From: Aplysia californica
Taxonomy: Eukaryota; Mollusca; Gastropoda; Aplysiida; Aplysiidae
Assembly: GCF_000002075.1 (NCBI RefSeq)
Contig: NW_004797368.1
Coordinates: 59,903-123,902 of the forward strand
Length of the DNA: 64,000 nucleotides
Reading direction: 5' to 3'
Shown here piece by piece: positions 58,001 to 64,000 of the stretch (positions are counted from its first letter, which is position 1; each line of letters starts with the position of its first letter). The notes under the pieces were generated by a model that was not told the DNA's origin, made no database searches, and worked only from the letters and a program-made list of their open reading frames with translations. The translations under genes were made by a program, and so were the position numbers.

Positions 58001-60836
58001 AGTTGACAAATAGGCTACAAACTTTTTCAGATCTAGACTGTTTCGCAATCCAATTTCTCTGATAGGAGCAAAGAACCTTCTTGAGTCAATGTTGTTAAAA
58101 TTTTTATGCTTCAACATCAAAACTTTGAAATTCAAGTTTCTCGGAAATGAGCAGAGATACTTGTGAGAATAAGCTTTCCCATGCCAGAATCGAAATCATG
58201 TGTTTAACTTGCAACAGTGAAGAGCCTAATCTACAGACTTCCGTACCCAAGGATTGAGCTTGTGAAACACCCACGGAAAAAACCCTTAAGTTTTTCATGC
58301 AAGCCAGAAATCAAACTAGGTACATTGTACTCCTACATTAGAGCCAAGCATCAAAGCTCTAAATAATTAAGCTTCTCATCAATACAAATGACCACACATG
58401 GAAATTTTGTGATCATTGCTGACAAGGGAAGGGTCCAGAGTCAAGGGCAGATCCAAGTCACATCAGTGGCCTCATGTGGGGAGTCATAGACAACTCCATT
58501 TCCTGTTTCCTAGAAGGACAATGAGAGACATCTGCTGAACATAGAAGGTACAGCCTACCGGAGACTTCCAGATTATTGCCTGCAGTTGACATGTCAATTC
58601 CAATTGTGTCTGATGAAAACCAGTCAATACTTCCCTATTTCTTTTTAAAAAAATGTGTTTCCTTTACAAGATCTCCCAATAGATGGTACTAATATCTATC
58701 TGAAATAAACACTTTATATCCCTCAAACACACCTAGTGAATAGGAATGAAAACTTTTTTGACTTGTTTGCTCCTCCTGAGAAATCCATTTGCTGATCAGG
58801 GTAAAGGAATATGATGTGTTCCATGATTATTCCATCAGGCATGATGGATTCCACGAGAACTCTGAACAATAAGACATGGACATACAGACTAGTTCTGAGG
58901 ACAGTGGAGTTCACTGAGGGTCAACTGAAAGCACAAAAAATCTTTCACTGCATTAGAACCTCAGTCCAGGTTCCCACTAATGCAAACATTCCAAGCAAGC
59001 ATTTACAATCATCACAGCACTGTGGTCGGCTCTGCAACTTCAGTTTGGTTGTATGAAAAGCAAACTCCACTGTTCCAGAAACACGATAACATTCTGTCAG
59101 AGTGCCTAGGACACCAACAGCATGAGTTGTATGTGTAAACAGCAGCTATAACAATGATGCCCTTGATGCTAAACTGACATGACAGGTGTACCATATCGAA
59201 TATATCACATCCTGGACTAGCTTCACAAATCCACACTAGTTGGTTCACCCTCCCACCAAAATCACTTTTCCCAAAACTGAAAATTTTGATGTGCAGTGAA
59301 GTAAAATTAAAAGAAAGCCCAGTGCAATAAAAGGAGAAATGGGAAATTGACTTGAGAGCCACAACACAAAGGCAACAGAATCCATAGCTCACCAAAATAA
59401 ATCTAAACAACCTAATATACAGCTATATATATAATAAGAATTAAACACTTTACACAAAATACACAGTGGTCACCCCCTACAAACTTCATTTGCCAGATCT
59501 GAAATAAAAGGCAATCGTGCTTCACTGTTTTCTGCTTTTGTATGAAGTATATGGTAAAAATCTTTACAACTGTCTATCATCACTGCTGTATCAAAGGGTT
59601 AACCACATGTAGCCTTTTAATACCCTTATAGTCATTGTCATTGAGCAGACAAGCTAAAAAAAATGTCCAAACGAACACCTTGCCTGAAAATTCTGTGAGC
59701 AGAAGAACTCATTCTTTTTAAGTTTCACTGTGGGCGGCCTATAGCAGAGACTAAACACGTATGTTAAAAATACAGTGAGCCAGACAATGAATAATTAACA
59801 AAAAGCTGACACTGAAAGTGAAAAAAACCAAAACCCAGACCACCAAAACTGAAATGAGAAACATAAAAAAGCTGAATGAAACCCACCAAGAAGCTAACTG
59901 TACAACTTGAAAAATGAAAGTACAAAAAGTGACTGAAACAATGAACACCCAAAAGCTGATACATGAAATAATAAACATCAAAAGCTCACACAAAAACTGG
60001 GATACTAAACACCAAAAAGCAGGCAAGAAAACTGAAAAAATAAACACCAAAAAGCAGGCAAGAAAACTGAAAAAATAAACACCAAAAAGCGTATACCAAG
60101 ACTGAAATAAATAAGGCACCAAAAAAACAACAAACAACTGACAACAAAGACTGAAATAATAAACTTTAAACACCAATAAGCGTTTACCAAGACTGAAATA
60201 ATAGATATCAAAAAAGCTGACAAGACTGAAATTAAAACACCAAAAAAGCTGACAAGACTGAAACAATAACATCAAAAAGCTGACAAGAATGACAAAAATA
60301 CAATAATAACCACCAAAAAGCTTACACCAAGACTGAAATAATAAACACCCAAAAGGTGACACCAGAACTGAAAAGAACACCAAAAACCCCACAACAACCA
60401 GAAACATCCGTGTGAGGCCACAGACAACAACGAAAATGACCAACACCAAACACATGACAGCAAGAGAGAACCGGAGCAGAAACGAGGCGTGGAAGAAAGA
60501 CGGACTCACTTCTGCTCCACCTGATGTGCCTGGACAGTGGCACGGTCAGCCAGAGGGCAGCCCGACAGGCTGCGGTGGGACGAGTAGTTTCCTGTCACAT
60601 GACCTGAGCCGTCGCAGCCTGGGGTGGGGCAAGTGACCTCCGACCTGTGGCGTGCTGACAGGCGAGAGCTCATCAGCTCTAGGAATGGATCTTTGCCGGA
60701 AGAGGAAGCCAGGGGGAGAGGTGAGGGGGCATCAGGAAACTCGGGGGATGGGGAGCGACTGGGGAGCAAGCTCGGGGGCTCCTCACTGGCACTGCTCATG
60801 TTGTCACGGATCTCCTCGTCGCTGTCCTCCTCCGAA
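40743..60836 (-). CDS. MYT1: MYT1/MYT1L/ST18-family C2HC zinc-finger transcription factor, 3' part of gene (six exons)
   Basis: Six minus-strand exons (60510-60836, 53637-53783, 52590-52652, 46736-46852, 42136-42296, 40743-41134) join in frame into 401 complete residues plus stop. The order is an acidic SEEDSDEE and Ser/Pro-rich segment, four C2HC fingers of the form C-x4-C-x12-H-x5-C ([16 protein letters not shown] type), then a C-terminal coiled coil ([19 protein letters not shown]). This matches the C-terminal finger cluster and coiled coil of vertebrate MYT1, MYT1L and ST18 in order and spacing. Those proteins bind AAGTT-type sites and act mainly as repressors that promote and protect neuronal identity. 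All junctions are GT-AG with compatible phases, and introns run from 0.98 to 6.7 kb. The N-terminal exons, including the more N-terminal fingers, are off the right edge. Invertebrates usually have one family member, so the symbol denotes the family. Confidence 0.95.
41162..41295 (-). repeat. SINE family 2 next to the last MYT1-family exon
   Basis: AGGATAAGCACATCAACATA, AACAATAGAGGGAAAGG and CCAACCACCTACC mark the family. It starts about 25 bases upstream of the acceptor of the last coding exon. Confidence 0.65.
42136..42296 (-). CDS. MYT1: MYT1-family exon with finger D
   Basis: It encodes [29 protein letters not shown] and a helical linker ([17 protein letters not shown]). The F in place of Y before the zinc histidine, and the SEELM-like linker, match the last finger of vertebrate MYT1. 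Acceptor CACCCAG, donor GAAG|GTGAGG. Confidence 0.94.
42320..42506 (-). repeat. SINE family 1, next to the finger D exon
   Basis: AGTTTTAGTAAGAGTTTTAC through CGCCAACCATCCAC. It begins about 24 bases upstream of the acceptor of the finger D exon. A GT/GGA-rich low-complexity block follows at 42510-42670. Confidence 0.8.
42762..42825 (-). repeat. SINE family 1, tail fragment
   Basis: GTTTCAAGGCACTTGCAACA and TAGGTGCCGAAG only. Confidence 0.55.
42988..43019. repeat. Poly-A tract
   Basis: About thirty consecutive adenines, possibly the tail of a retroposed sequence. Confidence 0.9.
43141..43815. mobile_element. hAT-like MITE, short copy
   Basis: Inverted ends AGACCTGCCACTC and (right) GAGCGGCAGGTTT, flanked by AGAAAATC and GGAAAAAC (6 of 8 matching). 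It shares ends and interior blocks (GGTCTTGATGAYGGGCCCGAC, GGTCCCCG) with the 45134-46307 copy. No transposase. Confidence 0.65.
44325..44453 (-). repeat. SINE family 1, truncated
   Basis: GAGGTGTTACAAGAGAGTAA to GCCAACCACCCACC, without the CACTTGCAAC tail. Confidence 0.65.
44492..44671 (-). repeat. SINE family 1
   Basis: Near full length, TTTAGTTTTAGTAAGAGATT to CGCCAACCACCCAC. Confidence 0.8.
44680..44815 (-). repeat. SINE family 2
   Basis: GACAAGCACATCAACACAAT, ATAGACAGGAACAACAAATGG, CTCTCCAATCACCTGC. It directly follows a family 1 copy. Confidence 0.6.
45134..46307. mobile_element. hAT-like MITE, long copy
   Basis: Perfect inverted ends AGACCTGCCACTC and GAGTGGCAGGTCT with flanks CCTAGAAC and GCTAGAAC (7 of 8), consistent with an 8-bp hAT target duplication. 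Inner subterminal blocks (AAATCGGGATCAACC, ATCGGGATATCCCGATT) recur in the 43141-43815 copy. No coding capacity. Confidence 0.75.
46736..46852 (-). CDS. MYT1: MYT1-family exon with second half of finger C and linker
   Basis: It completes serine AG|T and then encodes [10 protein letters not shown], a glycine-rich linker, and [10 protein letters not shown], ending AA|GTGAGT. Acceptor GTGTCCAG. The linker occupies the place of LNGASLSWK in vertebrates. Confidence 0.93.
46860..48190. other. MYT1-family intron, unassigned
   Basis: AT-rich, no exon recognised. A short TTGAGCAAGACATGAC fragment near 47690 may be SINE family 6 debris. Confidence 0.35.
48200..48810 (-). mobile_element. Ancient LINE reverse-transcriptase fragment
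   Basis: The minus strand reads [19 protein letters not shown], then [13 protein letters not shown] and [14 protein letters not shown]. This follows the order found after the catalytic motif of invertebrate non-LTR reverse transcriptases (ACK...LKK..., FTYLGS). A stop interrupts the frame near 48655 and the copy is heavily decayed. Confidence 0.45.
48815..49900. other. MYT1-family intron, unassigned
   Basis: Possibly older parts of the same LINE, but no convincing motif. No exon recognised. Confidence 0.3.
49908..50692 (+). mobile_element. Tigger/pogo-type element with a CENP-B-like DNA-binding remnant
   Basis: The ends CAGTGGAAACC and (right) GGTTTCCACAG are inverted, and TATATAACAGG/CCTGTTATAT lies just inside both. 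TA precedes the left end. Inside (about 50255-50500) the plus strand encodes [38 protein letters not shown] and REKIVAAYS. This is the Psq-type helix-turn-helix that starts pogo/Tigger transposases and CENP-B. A stop follows soon after, and the catalytic DDE domain is missing. A short GA microsatellite lies at 50078-50101. Confidence 0.75.
50700..51350. other. MYT1-family intron, unassigned
   Basis: A-rich sequence with AACAACAA runs. No feature recognised. Confidence 0.35.
51356..51529 (-). repeat. SINE family 1, diverged
   Basis: CTGCACTTGCAACACCATTG, TTAGAGGTGTAATTAGAGAG and CCAAACCACCCACT in order. Confidence 0.65.
51635..51794. repeat. 57-bp tandem triplication
   Basis: Three units beginning ACATATTTTACAYACTGTCA, each with AATAAAATTCCTGTTGCTC. 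The last unit is incomplete. Confidence 0.9.
52029..52210 (-). repeat. SINE family 1
   Basis: AGTTTTAGTAAGAGTTTTAC to CGCCAACCACCCACG. A G-run follows at 52277. Confidence 0.8.
52590..52652 (-). CDS. MYT1: MYT1-family exon with first half of finger C
   Basis: A 63-base exon encoding [20 protein letters not shown] and ending AG|GTACC. It supplies the two cysteines and the histidine of finger C; the last cysteine is on the next exon, so the intron splits the finger. The GKY and following ASGCP match the third C-terminal finger of vertebrate MYT1. Confidence 0.93.
53225..53280 (-). repeat. SINE family 1 fragment (5' block)
   Basis: AAAAGGAGCAGACCATATTC and GAGCACCCACCAACCACTC only. It lies in the 984-bp intron between the finger B and finger C exons. 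Confidence 0.5.
53637..53783 (-). CDS. MYT1: MYT1-family exon with finger B
   Basis: It encodes [30 protein letters not shown] and a charged linker ([13 protein letters not shown]). This parallels the second finger of the vertebrate C-terminal cluster, whose linker also reads KEEKEDPEL. Acceptor TCCCAAG, donor CG|GTGAGT. Confidence 0.95.
53784..54670. other. MYT1-family intron, unassigned
   Basis: AT-rich. No exon or repeat family recognised. Confidence 0.35.
54678..55470. mobile_element. pogo-type MITE, 793 bp
   Basis: Inverted ends CAGTCAAACCTG and (right, reversed) CAGTCAAACGTG are flanked by TA on both sides. The subterminal part carries several AAGACAGGTGGCCGTCTTA-like repeats. CAGTCAAACCT ends are known from Tigger-like elements in many animals. 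No transposase. Confidence 0.75.
55475..56190. other. MYT1-family intron, unassigned
   Basis: Begins with an AT microsatellite (55471-55520) and contains a short C-run (56099). Nothing else recognised. Confidence 0.35.
56195..56340 (-). repeat. SINE family 5 fragment
   Basis: TGACACAATTTAGACCATTT, CTGCCTGTCAGGGCC and CATCCCAGCAGAGAGATGG match blocks at 1735 and 29985. Confidence 0.5.
56345..59740. other. MYT1-family intron with two open frames of unknown meaning
   Basis: Holds a 192-codon plus-strand open frame (56874-57452) and, overlapping it on the minus strand, a frame ending at a GTAAGT donor near 57045. Neither resembles a known protein. The rest is featureless. Confidence 0.3.
59800..60370. 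repeat. Degenerate 30-36-bp tandem repeat
   Basis: Units like ACACCAAAAAGCNGNCAAGA plus ACTGAAATAATAA recur throughout. Two adjacent 35-bp units at 60012-60081 are essentially identical. The array sits beside the finger A exon and creates a long artefactual minus-strand frame. Confidence 0.85.
60510..60836 (-). CDS. MYT1: MYT1-family exon with finger A
   Basis: After an acceptor CTCACAG this exon encodes [19 protein letters not shown], a proline/serine-rich linker, RHRSEVT and finger A ([20 protein letters not shown] followed by SLSGCPLAD), ending VEQ plus two bases before GTGAGT. It corresponds to the [20 protein letters not shown] region of vertebrate MYT1. The exon is 327 bases and starts with the third base of a codon, so an upstream exon must exist. 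Confidence 0.94.
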
Positions 60837-60839
60837 CTG

Positions 60840-63100
60840 TGAGGTCAATGCCACAGGTGTGTTGTGTGTGTGAGCAGCAAGGGAAGAGAGAGCACAAGGA
60901 ACAGTTAGCTGAGCACCACATGCAACTTTACCACCTCCCTTTTCTTCTAACACTACCAACTGCACTGCACCTCACTAAATAACTACTGTACTACTCATTA
61001 TATCACTCACAGAGAACTACTAGGTAAAGCAGGGAGTTCGTAAGATAGAACCAAGGAAACAACTGACAGAAAGATAGAATTAATGCATGGAGAGATTTCT
61101 TTTTTTACATGACCCCTGACGACAGAAGCCAGGGCGAGTCACCCACCACATTACCTCAAAAGAACTTAACATATAAGAAAATGTTTATGTTACACATACA
61201 ACCCTTTATACCCCTGGACTGTCCACAGCATACATTTGAGCATATGAAATATATAAAACCTACCACCACCCTCCGTATCCTCAATCTGTGTGAAAGTGTG
61301 TACGAGTTACACATACAACTCATGACCACCCTTGGTAGGCCCTGGACTGAGTTAAAAGACTCAAGCCATCAGTCACGGTTGACAATATGTTTAATGGTAA
61401 AAAAGTTTTCTCTCATGTCAACAACATCAAAATGCATTCATGTATGAATCAAAGACTGCCTTATTTAGTAAAATACAATGTAGAGGAGCCAGAAAGACTG
61501 TCTAGTCAATTCAGTCCGTCATAGTACCAAAAAAACAAACCAAGGCGAGCACACATTCTCTGTGTGTGTACAGGAAGAGAGAAAAACATGTGTAAACCCT
61601 TGTGAACTAAACATCCGCCCCACACATTCTCCGTACACAGATCGTCAGCTAAACATGTGTAAAGCCTTGAGAACCAAACATCCTCTCCACACATTTTCTG
61701 TACACAGATCGTCAGTTAAACATGTGTAAAGCTTTGTAAACCAAACATGCTCTCCACACATTCTCTGTATACAGATGGGCAGTCATAAAACATGTGTAAA
61801 GCTTTGTGAACTAAACATTCTCCCCACAAACATGGACAGAGATCTGCGAGGGAACAAGTCTGGTCCCTATTATCGCATATACACTCGCCTGGAGTGAGGG
61901 TGAAAGAAATCAACTGTGTCAATTAAGCAATGCACAGAGCATTATGCCCATCTTCAGGTGGTTTGAGTAGAAAACAGCGTGTTCAGACATTTACCCACTG
62001 TAAAAAACATCAGTCTAAGAGTAGAGTCAATGCTTTATCCCCCACAACTCTCTTGACATATAAGGCACATCTCACACACAGGAAAATATAACAAATTGTA
62101 CCACACACCTCACCTTCTGAGACATATCAGGCACAGCCTATATCACACACTCACACATAAAGACACACACACCTCACATTCTGGCAAACATGGAAAGACA
62201 TATTTACCACATACCTGATTCACCAGCATATATCAAGGCACACACTGAACACTGGCATACAAGAACACTCCTCAATCTCTGGGACATGTCAGGACCTATG
62301 ACTATTTTATCACACTCACACATCAAAATTTATATCTCGTCATACCCTTATACCTGCAAAGACATAATTCCACACACTGGTATACATCAAGATATTTGCA
62401 CAATGTCACATACACTTGTTCTCTGGTCAGCTCTACAGAGCCACCCATATGCACATTGGCATGTTTAACTTGTAATATGCATTCGCCAGCATTTCTTTTC
62501 ACATGGACATCAAAGCAGTAACAGACAATATATACAATAATCAGTGAGAGATATGAATATATGCCTTTTCAAAGGACATTAGCAATTTAAACAAAATATT
62601 TAACTTCAGACACTAACGTTTGTAGTATAAGTTTTTAAAAAAAAGTGAACAGTCATGTTCATGAGCAATGCTGACAGGTATACTTATAGATTTCTCTCTG
62701 CTGCAAATTTACAAGACTAGTACCAGCTGGTGGTATTGGGGACAGTTTCAGGATCTGTACATTCTTTATGAGAAAAGAGCAAGTAAAATCTGTACAATGT
62801 TGATATATCTGTGTGGATGTAAATGCCTGACAACGGTCAAGTCAAATACCTTGGGCAACTGAGGGACAGGGTACAGACAAAAAAAATGTCAAGCAAATAA
62901 ATCTAATATTGTACAAATTAATATAAACACAGCATTGCTGGCAATTTCAGATCATATACAGAACATTGGTAAAAGGACAAAAGATGGAATAAAATACTGA
63001 TACAATGGACTTGAACAGGCCAGTCACATAAGACAACTCTGTTACACCGCCCACTGGGATAGGCCCTGCTCCCTGGAGCAAAACAATGGTCCCACAGAAA
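60840..63100. other. MYT1-family intron or intergenic, unassigned
   Basis: No exon recognised. Between 61550 and 61850, imperfect repeats of ACATGTGTAAAGCYTTG and CCACACATTCTCYGTACACAG occur about 70 bp apart (four units). Confidence 0.4.
61555..61840. repeat. About 70-bp tandem repeat, four degenerate units
   Basis: Each unit carries AAACATGTGTAAAGCYTTG, ACCAAACATSCTCTCC and CACACATTYTCTGTACACAG, with slight variation. Confidence 0.7.
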
Positions 63101-63103
63101 TCC

Positions 63104-63245
63104 TCAGAGCAGAGGGCTGTCTGGCCCATCTGGCACGTCTTTAAGCGAAACACCAAAGGCTCTCTCCATGGTGCTTTCAGAGGTTGGTGGTGAGACACAG
63201 TCCACACCACGGGTATTAAATTCCTCTACACTGGCCTCTGGCTGT
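63104..63245 (-). CDS. Candidate terminal coding exon of an unidentified gene
   Basis: An acceptor-like CCTGTACAG is followed by an open frame of 46 residues (start QPEASVEEFNTRG, end KDVPDGPDSPLL) and a stop. The composition (acidic, Ser/Pro-rich, amphipathic end) looks protein-like, and the other two frames close quickly. It could be the last exon of a different minus-strand gene, an alternative 3' exon of the MYT1-family gene, or chance. I do not recognise the sequence. Confidence 0.3.
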
Positions 63246-63249
63246 CTGT

Positions 63250-64000
63250 ACAGGACAATCAACAACTTTTACAAAAATAAGACACCCTCCAACCACCCGT
63301 TATCCAGCAGGAATGATGATCAATGTAAATATCTTTATGTACAGCAACTGTTGTAACAAATGAGGTATAAACATAACATTATTGCAAGAAACTGAACACA
63401 AACTAAAGAGCGGCCCCATGCCACATTCCTTAGATAGGTGGTACATACAGTCCATCGCTACTACAAGCACTTCTGTTCTCATGTCCTAGTCTTAAAAAAT
63501 CAGTGACACTAACAGCAAATATCTAAAAATGATGAAATTTTGCTAACAACCCAACACATTTAAAAATCAACGTATAAAAAAAGGTAATGCCACTGAATGC
63601 TCCCCCCTCCCCCATATCCAAGGCATAATTTACATTAGACTCCACTGATGCAACAAATACTACAATTTATTTTAAGTGAGCCTTCCTTCATGGGTCCGAT
63701 GACAATCTTTTGATGAAAAAATAATTGTATAACATTTAACATAACTTGTTTTAGTTACAATAAATCCATTTCAAAACAGCAATGAGTACAAAATCCGAGT
63801 GATTGAGCTCCAGTGCAAAATGCAGATGTCTGAACCTGGCAATAAACCAACTTGTGAACAGGTTCTCTTTCTGATTTCACAATGCAATGAAATAGATCAC
63901 ATGATGAGGCCAGCACAAAATAGTGGTAGGGAGGACTTTAACAAGTATACATTCTTTAGACAAATGTGTTGAGATAAGCTGAAATGTCCATTCCCACTAA
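63250..64000. other. Right edge, unassigned
   Basis: Presumably still within or near the MYT1-family gene. No exon or repeat recognised beyond a short CACCCTCCAACCACCCG SINE scrap (63284). Confidence 0.3.

Noticed and set aside
59751-60509. 252-codon minus-strand frame rich in F, L, S and C, looking like a membrane protein
   Set aside because: It spans the degenerate 30-36-bp tandem repeat (59800-60370); the composition follows from the repeat and its end overlaps the finger A exon donor.

Overview
The window is eukaryotic nuclear DNA from an invertebrate animal, most likely a mollusc (inference). The evidence is short exons separated by large GT-AG introns, three recognisable metazoan genes, AT-leaning non-coding DNA and a dense load of tRNA-derived SINEs, short inverted-repeat DNA transposons (MITEs) and LINE fragments. 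I see no bacterial-type genes, CRISPR arrays, real tRNA or rRNA genes, and no LTR or virus-like element.

Layout. (1) About 1-9.1 kb: the first coding exon of a MAK/CILK1-type ciliary kinase lies on the minus strand (3257-3357). A possible non-coding first exon and promoter lie near 9.0 kb, and the rest of the kinase runs off the left edge. The presumed first intron is packed with nested inverted-repeat elements (4.3-8.2 kb). (2) 11.5-23.5 kb: a complete Rab10 small GTPase gene on the plus strand, with six coding exons encoding 197 residues. Two perfect CRE palindromes lie just upstream, and the 8.8-kb first intron is full of repeats. (3) 23.5-40.7 kb: Rab10 3' flank and intergenic DNA with SINE copies, a decayed RTE-like LINE (32.6-34.75 kb), a second LINE 3' end, a long degenerate minisatellite and, probably, the 3' UTR of the next gene. 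(4) 40.7-60.8 kb: the 3' six coding exons of a MYT1/MYT1L/ST18-family transcription factor on the minus strand, with four C2HC fingers and the C-terminal coiled coil. The 5' exons lie to the right of the window. Its introns hold two hAT-like MITEs, two pogo-type elements (one retaining a CENP-B-like DNA-binding segment), several SINEs and minisatellites. (5) 60.8-64 kb: mostly featureless, with one unassigned candidate terminal exon on the minus strand at 63104-63245.

The three genes have unrelated roles (ciliary kinase, membrane trafficking, neuronal transcription) and no operon-like relation. I found no convincing evidence of a new multi-gene system. The most distinctive content is the repeat landscape: several SINE families share one 3' tail, and several MITE families have intact termini and target-site duplications. 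All family assignments come from reading the sequence; no database search was possible.
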